Position numbers and translations under genes: made by a program. The notes below the pieces were generated by a model, which had not been told where the DNA came from, ran no database searches, and saw nothing but the letters and a program-made list of their open reading frames with translations. Source: Phycisphaerae bacterium (GTDB taxonomy: Bacteria > Planctomycetota > Phycisphaerae > Phycisphaerales > SM1A02). Taken from it: 15,226 bases of DNA. Location of the stretch: NCBI GenBank assembly GCA_030432455.1, contig JAUIHC010000024.1, positions 1 through 15,226 on the forward strand, in the 5' to 3' direction. Positions 1 to 9,200 of this stretch are shown here, piece after piece (the stretch's first letter is position 1; the number at the start of each line of letters is the position of its first letter).

Positions 1-371
1 CCGAAGTGAAAATTCCCGAGCGTGAACTCGAACGTCGGACTGCTCGACTCGGTCCGCACCGCCTCCAGCGTCTCGATCGCCGCATCCACATCCCCCGCGG
101 TCATCAGGTCGAGCGCGGCTCGAAGCGGTGCCTGCTCCTCGACCCGCACCGCGGGTTCGGGGGCTCCGGCCGGCATCGAGAGCCACTCGTACCGGTCCGC
201 CAGCGCGTCCGGGCTCCAGACGCTCGACCTCTCGTCGCCGGGGAGCGTGCGGTGCACCAGCGGATCGACGTCGTCGGCCACCGCGACCGTCGCGAGCGCC
301 GAGGCGGCAACGACCGTGACCAGGTGGAGGATCGTTCGAGCTGCGGATCGGGTGGACGTCATCCGGGTCAT
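1..371 (-). CDS. TPR-like exported protein, 5' part only (runs off the left edge)
   Basis: This reading frame opens at an ATG at 371 and stays open to the window edge, giving 123 codons of an N-terminal part. A second in-frame ATG lies at 362. Residues 12-32 form a hydrophobic signal-peptide segment (LHLVTVVAASALATVAVA) followed by ADD, so the product is probably exported. Residues 84-123 (AALDLMTAGDVDAAIETLEA, then a TFEFTLGNFHF segment) align well with residues 88-125 of the preceding gene product (388-1812), which begins DAMDLMAANRIDEALALL and continues into a DFMAGNLLY segment. It therefore looks like a tandem paralogue with tetratricopeptide-type helical pairs. It starts 16 nt after the stop of that gene, so it belongs to the same operon. 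No function can be given beyond a periplasmic protein-protein interaction scaffold. The C-terminal part is outside the window. Confidence 0.75.
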   Translation of the reverse strand, partial: MTRMTSTRSAARTILHLVTVVAASALATVAVADDVDPLVHRTLPGDERSSVWSPDALADRYEWLSMPAGAPEPAVRVEEQAPLRAALDLMTAGDVDAAIETLEAVRTESSSPTFEFTLGNFHF

Positions 372-387
372 CCAGACTCGCTCGGGG

Positions 388-1812
388 TCAGCGGTTGCGG
401 GCATAGCCTTCGATCTCGTCGAGATAGGCCTTCACGTCGTCGTCCGGCGCGAGCGACTGCGCCTGCTTGAGCAGCGAGATCGCCTGCGGATACCGACCCG
501 CCGCCACCAGCGCCTCGGCGTGACGGATGCGAGCCTCGACCTCGAAGGCGGGGATCCCCTCGGCCCGCTCGAACCAGAACTCCGCCCGCTCGAGACCATC
601 GGGCATGCGGGCGTGATGCCGACCGAGCAGGATCAGCGCCTCGCCGTCGAGCGGATCGCGATCGACCAGCGCTTCGAGGGCCGCCACCTCGGTCGCATCC
701 TCGCTCCGGCGGGCCGCAAGCAGCGCCTGCAGGCGATCGAACTCCGCCCGGACGCCGTCGTCGAACGAGGTCTCGCCCGCCCGCAACGCCTCCAGCAGGC
801 CGGACACCGCCGCGATCTCGCCACGGGTGGCGAGCGTCCGGCCCGCCCGAAGCGCCGGCCCCGCGTCGCCGTCCATCGCCGTCGCCGCGAGCTGCCGCTC
901 CACGGCGAGCGTCGCGAGCCCGCGATCGAGGTAGATCCCGGCCAGTCGCCGCTCGACCTCGGGATCCTCGATGCCCAGCACCCGCACCACCTCGAGATCC
1001 TGCGCGGCCTCGTCGGGTCGCCCCGCCGCCAGCCTCGCCCGGCCGAGTCGATGCCAGAGGGCGCCGTCGGCCGGACGATCCGCGATCAACGCCTCGAACA
1101 TGACGATCGCCTCGTCGTGACGGGCCTGCGCCGCCAGGGTGTCCGCGAGACCGAGCCGCCAGTCGAAGGCGGCGGGGGCGAGCATGATCGCCCGTCGGTA
1201 CGCGGTCTCCGCGGCGACGAGGTTCCCGAGCCGGGCCTGGGAGAATCCGAGCAGACCCATCGTGAAGGGATCGCACGCCCCGAGCTCGCACGCCTTCCCG
1301 AGCGCCGCGACCGCGAGCGCATCGTTGCCGCGCCGCGCCTCGAGGTCGCCGAGCCGGATCCACGCCCGCCGGAAGTTGGGGAACTTGCCGACCGCGAGCT
1401 CCAGCGCGTCCGACGCCTCCTCCAGGCGACCCTGCACGTAGAGCAGGTTCCCGGCCATGAAGTCGAGCGCCGCACTCGTTCGCGCGGACCGGTTCTTTCC
1501 AAGCAGCGCGAGCGCCTCGTCGATGCGATTGGCGGCCATGAGGTCCATGGCGTCGGTCATGACGCCGAGATCTCGACCGTCGAGCGACGGCTCGACCGGC
1601 GTCTCGGCGATGAAGCTCTCCGCGAAGCGTCGCCGGAATGCGGGCGTCCGCCAGATCGAGAGTTCCACCTGGGTGGGGCCCACGGAGGGCACGGCGTCGG
1701 CCGGCGTCGGCGCGACGGCATCGTCCTGCGCTCCGGCAGGCGATGCGAAGGCGAGCAGGCCGACCAGCGCGGCCGCGGTCGGGCGTCGAAGCATGGAGAA
1801 TCGGTGCGTCAT
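388..1812 (-). CDS. Exported TPR-repeat protein of the TonB operon
   Basis: The product is 474 residues if read from the ATG at 1812. Residues 8-29 form a signal peptide ending SPAGAQ. The rest is almost entirely alpha-helical repeats of TPR type from about residue 84 to 470. Examples are GNLLYVQGRLEEASDALELA, the W.RLGDLEARRGNDALAVAAL unit, and HAEALVAAGRYPQAISLLKQ near the end. TPR proteins are scaffolds with no catalytic site. A TPR protein directly after tonB is typical of the TonB2/TtpC clusters of Vibrio and Shewanella, so a periplasmic accessory role in the TonB system is likely. The frame extends upstream to an ATG at 1830 and a GTG at 1866 that overlaps the tonB stop. I prefer 1812 because it puts the signal peptide at the N-terminus and has GGA upstream. 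The start remains uncertain. Confidence 0.85.
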   Translation of the reverse strand: MTHRFSMLRRPTAAALVGLLAFASPAGAQDDAVAPTPADAVPSVGPTQVELSIWRTPAFRRRFAESFIAETPVEPSLDGRDLGVMTDAMDLMAANRIDEALALLGKNRSARTSAALDFMAGNLLYVQGRLEEASDALELAVGKFPNFRRAWIRLGDLEARRGNDALAVAALGKACELGACDPFTMGLLGFSQARLGNLVAAETAYRRAIMLAPAAFDWRLGLADTLAAQARHDEAIVMFEALIADRPADGALWHRLGRARLAAGRPDEAAQDLEVVRVLGIEDPEVERRLAGIYLDRGLATLAVERQLAATAMDGDAGPALRAGRTLATRGEIAAVSGLLEALRAGETSFDDGVRAEFDRLQALLAARRSEDATEVAALEALVDRDPLDGEALILLGRHHARMPDGLERAEFWFERAEGIPAFEVEARIRHAEALVAAGRYPQAISLLKQAQSLAPDDDVKAYLDEIEGYARNR

Positions 1813-1858
1813 CGGAACGTCCGGAGTCATCGAAGGGTGGGCTGGTCGCGGGGTCGCA

Positions 1859-2527
1859 TCAGTCACGGGGGAAGGTCAGGGGAACGCGCATTCGGAAGCG
1901 GACGGGGCGGCCCTCCCGCTTGCCGGGCTCGAACTTCCACTGCCGCACCGCGGTCAGGGCGGCTCGCTCGAAGATCGGGTCGCTCGAACGCTGGACCTTG
2001 GGGTTCTGCACCCGGCCCTGCTCGTCCACGATGAAGATCACGTAGACCTGCCCCGGCGCCTTCCGCTTCATGTCGGGCGTCATGTTCGGCCCCGGCTGGT
2101 AGACCGGTCGGGGCTGCTGGTCGAGATCGGCGGCGGAGAACAACTCGGCCACATCCTTCTTCCCGCCGATCGCGCTGCCGAGATCGACCGCCATCGCGCC
2201 GGCCCCGTAGCCCGCGCCGAAGCCGGGGTTCAGCGCCATCTCCAGCTGGGAGAGGTCGAGCGGGGGCACGTCCTCCGACAGCTGCGGCGGCTCGGGCTCC
2301 TCGGGCTCGTCGGGTTCCTCGGGTTCCTCCTCGACCGGCGGCGGCGGCGGAGGCTCGGCAGCGAAGGTCTCGACATCCCGCACCGCGTAGAGGTCGTCGG
2401 ACTTCACGCTGATCGACTGCATGAGCGGCAGGATCATGAAGAAGATCAGCGACAGCGCGATCCCCCCCGCCACCACCACGGTGCGGTTGACGACCAGCGT
2501 GAGGAAGTTCCAGGCGCGTCGGATCAT
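1859..2527 (-). CDS. tonB: TonB energy-transducer protein
   Basis: TonB carries proton-motive energy from the ExbB/ExbD motor in the inner membrane to outer-membrane receptors. The 222-residue product has a short cytoplasmic N-terminus, one membrane anchor at about residues 15-37, and a periplasmic linker with a strongly acidic, proline-rich run at residues 57-81 (six prolines in a row, then repeated EEP/DEP). A TonB C-terminal domain covers about residues 138-220. The signature is seen in GQVYVIFIVDEQGRV (159-173) and AVRQWKFEPG (193-202). The linker has the Pro-Glu part but lacks the Pro-Lys part usual in E. coli TonB, and so resembles the shorter TonB2 type. It lies 61 nt downstream of exbD and just before the TPR gene. 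No clear Shine-Dalgarno sequence is visible in front of the ATG, so translation may depend on coupling within the operon. Confidence 0.93.
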   Translation of the reverse strand: MIRRAWNFLTLVVNRTVVVAGGIALSLIFFMILPLMQSISVKSDDLYAVRDVETFAAEPPPPPPVEEEPEEPDEPEEPEPPQLSEDVPPLDLSQLEMALNPGFGAGYGAGAMAVDLGSAIGGKKDVAELFSAADLDQQPRPVYQPGPNMTPDMKRKAPGQVYVIFIVDEQGRVQNPKVQRSSDPIFERAALTAVRQWKFEPGKREGRPVRFRMRVPLTFPRD

Positions 2528-2588
2528 GGGTCGTAGGCGGGCCTTGTGCGGTCGGGCGGGGTCGGGTGCGAAAGCGGAGGCTCGAAGG

Positions 2589-2999
2589 TCAGTTGATGCG
2601 GGTCGCCACGCTGATCTTCTTGGCGTCCGCGAGCTTCGCCTCGTCGATGATGCGGATCAGCAGATCGGTCTTGGAATCCTTGTCGGCCTGCACGATCACC
2701 GGCACGTCCTCGCCGCTTGCGAGGGCCCGCTTGACCTCCCGCTGCACGCCGCTGATGCCGATCTCCTTGCCGCCGTAGATGACCTGCCCCTCCGCGGTCA
2801 GCGCGATGAGCACGCTGTTCTTCTCCAGCGCCGACGCGGTCGCCGCATCGGGCTTGTTCACCTCGACGCCGGTCTCCTCGACGAACGTCGTGGTCACGAT
2901 GAAGAAGATCAGGAGGATGAAGACGCAGTCGATGAGCGGGGACATGTCCACCGCAGCCTCGCCGCCGTCATCCTCACCCGAATCTCGAAAACGCGCCAT
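2589..2999 (-). CDS. exbD: ExbD/TolR-type biopolymer transport protein
   Basis: This is the small subunit of the proton-driven ExbB/ExbD motor. The product has 136 residues, the usual length. It has a short cytoplasmic N-terminus and one transmembrane helix at residues 19-40, containing the family signature PLIDCVFILLIFFIV. Asp24 is the expected proton-carrying residue. The periplasmic domain at residues 45-136 contains VPVIVQADKDSKTDLLIRII, the usual ExbD core. The frame is open to 3113, but the ATG at 2999 is the right start. It gives the normal N-terminus, and AAGGGA lies 7 nt before it, inside the 16-nt gap after exbB. A start at 3113 would overlap exbB by about 100 nt. Tight spacing indicates cotranscription with exbB. 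Confidence 0.94.
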   Translation of the reverse strand: MARFRDSGEDDGGEAAVDMSPLIDCVFILLIFFIVTTTFVEETGVEVNKPDAATASALEKNSVLIALTAEGQVIYGGKEIGISGVQREVKRALASGEDVPVIVQADKDSKTDLLIRIIDEAKLADAKKISVATRIN

Positions 3000-3015
3000 C
3001 GCGAAGTCCCTTCGA

Positions 3016-3675
3016 TCACGCCGCCTGCCGGGTGGCCCGGCGACGCCGATACACGTGCTGGTTGCAGCCGGACTCGAGCTGGGCGAGGAACGCCCGGTAC
3101 CGCTCGTAGCCACGGTTCATCTGGTACTGGAAGAAGACGCCCGGGAGGGCGATGATGAGGCCGGTCTCGGTGGTGATGAGCGCTTCGGAGATGCCCGAGG
3201 CGATCGCCCCCATCGTCTGATCGCCGCCCGAGCCGCTGGAGAGCGCCGCGAAGGTGGTGAGCATGCCGGTCACGGTGCCGAGCAGTCCGAGCAGCGGCGC
3301 CGCCGCGACGCAGGTCTTCATGACGCGAAGTCCCCGCTGGATGGGGGCGAGCTCGGCGGCGCGGATGGCGTCGAAGAACCCCGAGACCTCGTCGATGTTC
3401 CGCCCCACCGTCACCACATCGAGAATGCGGCCGACCCGACCCCGACGACGGCTCGGATCCTCGATCCACGTCCGCCAGGTCTCCTCGCGAAGCCCCTGGA
3501 ACCGCTTCGACCGGATGACGAGGAACAGATCGGTGCCGATGCCGAAGATCGCGAACGCGACCACCGCGAGGGCGATCATGGCCCAACCGCCGTCGAGCCA
3601 GATCTGCAGCGCCCGCTCCCAGAGCGGAAGCTCCGCCTCGGCGGCCATGGCTGCGGCGACCTGATCGGGGTTCAT
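3016..3675 (-). CDS. exbB: ExbB/TolQ/MotA proton-channel protein (short form)
   Basis: The 219-residue product is an ExbB-type inner-membrane protein that forms the proton channel with ExbD. Three transmembrane segments are visible: about residues 31-54, 122-144 with the signature AAPLLGLLGTVTGM, and 165-186 with GISEALITTETGLIIALPGV. The cytoplasmic loop lies between the first two. Length and topology fit the short ExbB2 form. It has no periplasmic N-terminal extension, unlike its upstream neighbour (3718-5322). The ATG at 3675 has GGAG about 10 nt upstream. It begins 42 nt after the TtpC-like gene and ends 16 nt before exbD. Two stretches are nearly identical at DNA level to the neighbour and are listed separately. 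Confidence 0.94.
   Translation of the reverse strand: MNPDQVAAAMAAEAELPLWERALQIWLDGGWAMIALAVVAFAIFGIGTDLFLVIRSKRFQGLREETWRTWIEDPSRRRGRVGRILDVVTVGRNIDEVSGFFDAIRAAELAPIQRGLRVMKTCVAAAPLLGLLGTVTGMLTTFAALSSGSGGDQTMGAIASGISEALITTETGLIIALPGVFFQYQMNRGYERYRAFLAQLESGCNQHVYRRRRATRQAA
3263..3307. repeat. 45-nt near-identical block shared with 4085-4129
   Basis: The blocks at 3263-3307 (exbB) and 4085-4129 (TtpC-like gene) differ at one of 45 bases. They encode the same AAPLLGLLGTVTG channel-lining helix in the same frame. Confidence 0.9.
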
Positions 3676-3717
3676 GATCGGTGACTCCGGTGGACTCTGA
3701 CGACGGACACGAGCTGC

Positions 3718-5322
3718 TCAGGCGCCACGCTCGGCGGGCGTGCCGCCCCGCTTGTCGTCGAGGATCGGGGCGAGAAGGTCGGCGAGCGCCTCGCGGGCCT
3801 CGCGACGCGCGTCGCCGCCCGAGGTGGACGAGGCCGAGGCGGCGGGACGCTCGTCGTCGGGCGACGGCATCGAGACCGCGACCTGATTGATGAAGGCGAG
3901 TCCCGCCTGCTCCATGCGGTCGGTGATGCCCTTGGCCTTGCGGGACAGGAACGCGTGGAGCAGCAGGGCCGGGATGGCGGCGACCAGACCGAGTTCGGTG
4001 GTGATGAGCGCCTCGGAGATGCCGCCGGAGAGCGTCTTCACATCACCGGTGCCGAAGAGGGTGATCATCTTGAAGGTGCCGATGATGCCGGTCACGGTGC
4101 CGAGCAGACCGAGCAGCGGCGCCGCCGCGGCACTGATCGCGATGAACGGAAGAAACCGCTGGACCATCAGGCGGGTCGCGAGGACCTTCTCGTACATGAT
4201 CTCCTCGATGAGCTCCTTCGGCTCGCGGAGGTGCTCCGTCGCGGCCACGAGCATCCGACCGGTCGGACCGGGAATCGCGCGGGCGGCCTCGAGCGCCCCC
4301 TCGGCCCGACCGTCCTTGACGGCCGCCAGCAGGCCCTCGAGTCGCTTCGGTCCCGGGTTCGGAACCGTGGAGAGCCCGATCCACTTGAAGAGCGCGGTGA
4401 GCATCGACGCGCCGGCGAGGGCGAGGATCGGCCAGACCACCGGGCCGCCCTTGAGAAGGTGCTCGCCGATCGTCTCGGTGGTCTGCTCGATGATCCGGGC
4501 GTTGCCGAGCGTCGGATCGATCGGCATGTCGCCGCGGCCGTTGTTGATGACGACCTCGGCCGCCATGGTCTGCTCGGGCGTGGTGAAGGACACCACCGAG
4601 GGCTCGAGCGAGTTCAGCTGCTGCTCGACCGGACCGGTCGCCGAGCCGTCGGCCGCCCGGAAGAACTCCGCCGGACCGACCAGCACGAACGTGCCGTTGC
4701 GGAGCGTGCCGCTCGCATCGAGGGCCTGCCCCTCGAAGCGGGTGCCGCCGAGCGCATCCTCCAGGTGCTCGATCGAGGTGCTCACGACCTCGGCGAGCGT
4801 TCGATAGACCTGCTCGTCGGAGAGCGTCTCGTTCTCGGGCGCGACCTCGGCGGCCTCGATGACGTCGCGGTACCGCTGCAGTTCGGAGATCGGGAGTCGG
4901 GCGCCCCAGTTGCGGACGTACTGGGCGAGCTGGTTGGAGAGGTAGACCCCCTGTTCCTTGCGGCCGCTGATCTCGCGGGTCAGGTTCCCGAGGTCGAGCG
5001 CCCGACTGTCCCGGAGCCGGGCCGTCTTGCGGTACTCGTCCTGCAGACCCTCGTACTCGGTCTGCAGGTCGTTGAGCCGGCGGTTGAGCCCGATCGACTC
5101 GTCGGCGATCAGCCGACGCAGCGCCCGGAGTTCCTCCAGACTCGACTCCAGTCGGGCCTGGGCGGCGTCCGGCACCGCGTCGAACCCGGCGGGCGGGGTG
5201 TCCTCGGCGGCGGTGGCGGGGGCGGAGGCGGACTTGGTCGCCGGGGGCTCGGGCGTGTCCTGCATCGCACGCGTCGTGGACGCGGGAAGGAGCAGGGCGA
5301 GGATCAGCGTGATGTTCTTCAT
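3718..5322 (-). CDS. TtpC-like MotA/TolQ/ExbB protein with periplasmic coiled-coil extension
   Basis: The 534-residue product starts with a signal peptide (MKNITLILALLLPASTTRAM). A Pro/Ala-rich stretch is followed by a coiled coil at about residues 56-125 and a further periplasmic part to about 290. The ExbB-like membrane domain has helices at about 294-316, 391-416 and 436-458. AAPLLGLLGTVTG (400-412) and GISEALITTELGL (434-446) are the family signatures. A variable tail of about 50 residues ends the protein. In Vibrio TonB2 systems a protein of this architecture, TtpC, is required in addition to ExbB and ExbD. The match here rests on architecture and gene order. The frame is open to 5505, but the ATG at 5322 gives a clean signal peptide and has GGAA 11 nt upstream. 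An ATG at 5337 is also possible. It follows the DUF3450 gene by 67 nt. Confidence 0.88.
   Translation of the reverse strand: MKNITLILALLLPASTTRAMQDTPEPPATKSASAPATAAEDTPPAGFDAVPDAAQARLESSLEELRALRRLIADESIGLNRRLNDLQTEYEGLQDEYRKTARLRDSRALDLGNLTREISGRKEQGVYLSNQLAQYVRNWGARLPISELQRYRDVIEAAEVAPENETLSDEQVYRTLAEVVSTSIEHLEDALGGTRFEGQALDASGTLRNGTFVLVGPAEFFRAADGSATGPVEQQLNSLEPSVVSFTTPEQTMAAEVVINNGRGDMPIDPTLGNARIIEQTTETIGEHLLKGGPVVWPILALAGASMLTALFKWIGLSTVPNPGPKRLEGLLAAVKDGRAEGALEAARAIPGPTGRMLVAATEHLREPKELIEEIMYEKVLATRLMVQRFLPFIAISAAAAPLLGLLGTVTGIIGTFKMITLFGTGDVKTLSGGISEALITTELGLVAAIPALLLHAFLSRKAKGITDRMEQAGLAFINQVAVSMPSPDDERPAASASSTSGGDARREAREALADLLAPILDDKRGGTPAERGA
4085..4129. repeat. Second copy of the 45-nt block
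   Basis: This is the partner of 3263-3307, lying in the ExbB-like domain of the TtpC-like gene. A second pair, 3167-3195 and 3995-4023, matches at 28 of 29 bases and encodes the ISEALITTE segment of both proteins. Confidence 0.9.
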
Positions 5323-5389
5323 GACGGGGAGTTCCATCGTCGGGGCGGTCGATGGTCGGCGAGCGGTCGCTCGGTGGTCGGAGGATCGG

Positions 5390-6202
5390 TCAGTCGATGA
5401 CGAGCGGAAGGTCCACGTACGCCGCGGGCGTCTCGTTGCGGATGATGGACACCAGTTCGGTGATGGCCGGGATGGAACCCTCGAGCTCCGTCCAGACCCA
5501 TCCATCCGGCCCGGGGCGTCCCACGCCCGCAGTTCCGCCGTCGCGGCCGAGGTAGTAGGCCTGGCCGAGGCCGAAGTAGACGGTGACGACCTCCGCGGTG
5601 GTGCCGTCGGGACGCTGACGGATCTCGCTGTACTCGGAGACCTCGCGGTTGAACTTGTCGATCTCGTTGAGCACGCCGATGACGTTGAGATAGCGGCGGC
5701 CGAGGTCGAGTTCGGTCTTCGCGGGGTCCTCGGGGATCTGCACGGTGATCGGCTTCAGGCGGTCGCGGATCGGATCCGGGAGCCGACGCAGGAGCGTGCG
5801 GGTCCGGGCCTCGAAACCGGCGATGATCTCCTCGAGGACGACGGTGCCCTCCTTGAGGCGATCGTTCTCCGCCACCAGCTCCAGCCGCTTGCGATCCGAG
5901 TCGGTGATGCTCGCCTCGGCCTCCGCGATGTCGGCGCGTCGTTCCTCGATCTCCCGAGTGGTCGCGACGATCCGGGATTCGAGCAGGTCCTTCGCGAGCC
6001 GCCAGTCGCGTTCCTCGGCGGAGATCGTGCGGGAGGTCTCGACCCAGAGCCGCATGGCCTCGCGGGTCCGGGCGATCTCGTCCGCCGAGCCGCCCGAGGA
6101 GGCGGCGTCCTGCGGAAGCACGGGGAGCACCATCAGCGCCGGCAGCACCGCCGCGGGCAGGATCGAACGGCGGAGTCGAAGTCGATTGACGGGTCGTCTC
6201 AT
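5390..6202 (-). CDS. DUF3450 family periplasmic coiled-coil protein
   Basis: The 270-residue product has a basic N-terminus and a hydrophobic signal sequence at about residues 13-30. A long charged coiled coil follows at about residues 42-137 (for example TTREIEERRADIAEAEASIT). A C-terminal part at about 165-268 holds YLNVIGVLNEIDKFNREVSE and VYFGLGQAYYLG. This arrangement fits DUF3450, a family found immediately upstream of ttpC in TonB2-type operons of marine Gammaproteobacteria. Its molecular role is not firmly known. The coiled coil suggests it pairs with the periplasmic coiled coil of the TtpC-like protein next door, which is an inference. The ATG at 6202 is the only reasonable start. 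A short hairpin lies upstream, between it and the receptor gene. Confidence 0.87.
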   Translation of the reverse strand: MRRPVNRLRLRRSILPAAVLPALMVLPVLPQDAASSGGSADEIARTREAMRLWVETSRTISAEERDWRLAKDLLESRIVATTREIEERRADIAEAEASITDSDRKRLELVAENDRLKEGTVVLEEIIAGFEARTRTLLRRLPDPIRDRLKPITVQIPEDPAKTELDLGRRYLNVIGVLNEIDKFNREVSEYSEIRQRPDGTTAEVVTVYFGLGQAYYLGRDGGTAGVGRPGPDGWVWTELEGSIPAITELVSIIRNETPAAYVDLPLVID

Positions 6203-6236
6203 GAACGGTGTCTCGATTCGGAAGGGAGGACGGGCA

Positions 6237-6256
6237 GACCCGGGCGTGCCCGGGTC
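6237..6256 (-). other. Intra-operon inverted repeat (possible mRNA hairpin)
   Basis: GACCCGGGC and GCCCGGGTC form a perfect 9-base inverted repeat around a 2-base centre. As RNA this would be about 8 bp with a 4-base loop. It sits in the 63-nt gap between the receptor stop and the DUF3450 start. No T-run follows on the minus strand, so it is not a standard terminator. It could stabilise the 3' end of the receptor message or weaken read-through into the motor genes. Confidence 0.45.
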
Positions 6257-6265
6257 GGGCGGTGG

Positions 6266-9200
6266 TCAGAAGGTGAATCTCGCGGAGATGCCCAGCGAGT
6301 AGTCGATGCCGGATGTGTACGAGGTGTTGAGCACCTCGCCGCTGCCGTCGGGCGTACGGTAGACGGTCCGGATGTCGGGGTTGGTCAGGTTCTTCGCCTT
6401 GAAGAAGATCTGAAAGTGGTCGAAGAGCCGCTGCGTGACGGTGATGTTCAGGGTCGAGACCGGATCGGCGTAGATCGCGGGGACGAACTGCTGCGTGCCG
6501 TTGACGCTGGCCGCGGCGACGAGCGTGTCGCCCTGCGAGGTCCAGAAGATGCCGAGGTCGGTGCCGGTCTCCTGGAGTCCGACGGTCGCGTAGAGGTTGT
6601 AGAGGTAGCTGGGCGCGCCGGTCATGTCCGTGGTCTGGAGATCCAGACCGATGCTCGGATCCGCGAACTGCTCGATCGAGGCCACCGGGAACCGGGCGGT
6701 GCTGTCGATGAACGACGCGTTGCCGCCGATCGTCACCGCCCGCAGCGGCTCCCAGAGATCACCGAGGTTCTGCCGGGCCTCGACCTCGAATCCCTCGAGC
6801 CACGCGACCGGGAAGTTCTCCGGCGTGGTGTAGGTGAACGACGGGGTGCCCCGGTTCACATACTCGATCGGGTCGATGACCTTCTTGCGGAACCACGACG
6901 CGGAGAACAGTCCGCCGTCGTAGGGGGTCCAGTCGGCGCGAAGGTCGTAGTTGGTCACGTCGCTCATGGTGAGCGTGGGGTTGCCGATGAAGATCGGACC
7001 GCCGAGGTACTCCTGCTGGATGATCGGCGAGAGCTCCTTGAAGGTCTGTCTCGCCACCGTGCGGCTGAACGCCGCCCGCAGGATGACCGTGGGATCGGGC
7101 GTCGCCACCACCGACAGCGCGGGGAGGGCGTCGAACTGGTCGTAGGCGACGTCCGCGTCGCCCGGATTCAACTGCGTGTAGACATTGCCGCCGGGTGCGA
7201 CCCAGAAGGCGTTGGCCCCGGGTCGGTTCACGATCGAGATCGAGGTGCTCTCGAAGCGGAAGCCGCCGATCACGTTCAGCCCGGTGAAGAGCGGGATGTC
7301 CGCCATCAGGTAGGACGCGAGGATCCGCTGGCCGCCGTCGTAGTCGACGTCGGGGTTCACCGAACCGCCCTGCGTGATCGGAATGTTCTGGTACGGCGCG
7401 ACGTCGGTCCACCGCTCGTCCCATCCCGGACCGGGCTCGGGCGAGCCGAACTGGACGTCGCCGTTGTAGGGACCGCCGCCGACGCCGGGATACGAGTCGC
7501 TCGGCTCGTAGTACGGGTAGTTGGCGTTCGCCCATCCGAGCGCGGGCACGCCCTGAATGTTGTAGTTGGCGAAGGTCTCCTGGTCGTAGGTCCGGTCGAG
7601 CCGGTCGTGGAAGATCCCGAACTTCAGATAGCCGTCGTCGCCGCTCCACTGCTCGAAGTCGAAGCGGAAGTTCGCCTGGTACTGGAGATCCTTCTCCTCG
7701 ATGTCCTTGTAGATCCGCGAGATGTTGCCGATCGTGAAGGACGGTCCGGGCTGCAGCGGCAGGTACTGCGACGGGAAGTAGAGGTCGAGTCCGAAGAAGT
7801 CCCGCCTCGAGACCGGCAACCACTTCGAGCCGAACTGCGACTTGTTCGGCTGATACTGCCGAGCCGAGTTGCGTGAGAGGTTCCAGTCCGCGGTGAAGCC
7901 GGTGAACGTGAGCACATCGGGGACCGCGGGGGCGTACTCCTCGAACTCGAAGGCGTGACGGCCGGACAACTGGAGGCTCTCGACGGTCCGTTCGGTGTAC
8001 GAGAGCGTCTGGCTCCGCAGGTACGGGGCCGACTGTCGGTTGTCGTCGCTGTTCCCGGGGTTGTCCAGATCGTTCGGATCGTACGGACCGGACCCCGGGT
8101 AGTAGGTGTCCATGAACCACTGCTTGCCGCGGGTGTCCTCGGCGAGGACGGCGCGATCCTCCGCGGTCCGGGTGTAGAGGTAGGCGACGGTGATGTCCTG
8201 CCCGCCCCACGAGATGCCGCCGGTCGCCAGCGCCCCCCACTGCACCGACTCGACGCTCTCGGTGATGTCGTAGAAGTTGGTCTCGAACGCGTTCCCGATT
8301 CCGACCGGGTCCTGACTGGAGACCTGCGGGATCCAGCGCGACGGGTCGTTGGCGGTGCCCCCGCCGGTCGGTGCGACCCACGAGTCGTCGCGACCGTTGT
8401 CCGCGAACGCCGCGTCATGGTCGTAGAACAGGCTGCCGAAGGCACCGATCACCGGACCGTCGTCGTCGAACTCGTGGCGGATGCCGAAGTCGGCCGACCA
8501 CTTGTACATCTTCGGGGCCTGGCCGGTCGTGGTGCCGAGCGCCTGCCCGCCGAAGTCGTAGACGTCCACGACGTCGTTGCCCGAACCGAGCTGACCGATG
8601 ATCGCGGGAATGTCGCGACCGCCGTCGTCGTCTCCCCAGTAGGAGATTCCGGCCCCGTCGTAGGTCAGGAAGTCGCCGCGGTTGCGGACCTGCGAGTTCC
8701 ACTTGTACTCGCCCTTGACCCGGAAGAAGCTCTCGTCGGGGATGCCCTTGAGCACGATGTTCACGCCACCGCCCGAGGAGTCGCCCTGCTGGTCGGGGGT
8801 GAAGCTCTTGGTGACCTGGATGCTCTCGATGATCGCGGAGGGGAAGAGGTCGAGCTGGACCGCCCGCTTGTCCTCGTCGCTGGTCGGAAGCCGGATGCCG
8901 TTGAGCAGGGTCTGCACGTAGCGGTCGGGAAGACCCCGCACCGTCGCGTACTTGCCGTCCTGCACCGAGGCGCCCGCGATGAGGTTGAGGGCCCCCGCCG
9001 CGTCGCTCGCCCCGGCCTGGCTGATGAGCTCGGCACTGATCGAGTCGAGCAGTCCCGGGCTGTCGAGTCGAAGCTGGAGCAGGGCCGACTCGGTGCCCGC
9101 GTCGAGCTGGACGTCCTGGACGACGAACTCCTCCATGTCGGTGAAGTCGCCCGACAGGAACGCGTCGATGTCGGTGAGCTGCCCGGCGGTCACGAGCACG

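Noticed and set aside
22..2034. Plus-strand open frame of 670 codons
   Set aside because: It is antisense to both TPR genes and the end of tonB. The translation is low-complexity and Arg-rich.
4958..7876. Plus-strand open frame of 972 codons
   Set aside because: It is antisense to the TtpC-like, DUF3450 and receptor genes, which have clear family signatures. Long antisense frames are common in GC-rich DNA, and the translation is rich in Arg, Asp, Glu and Val with no domain.
6759..8381. Minus-strand open frame of 540 codons
   Set aside because: It is an alternative frame inside the receptor gene; the Arg-rich translation is a codon-bias shadow.
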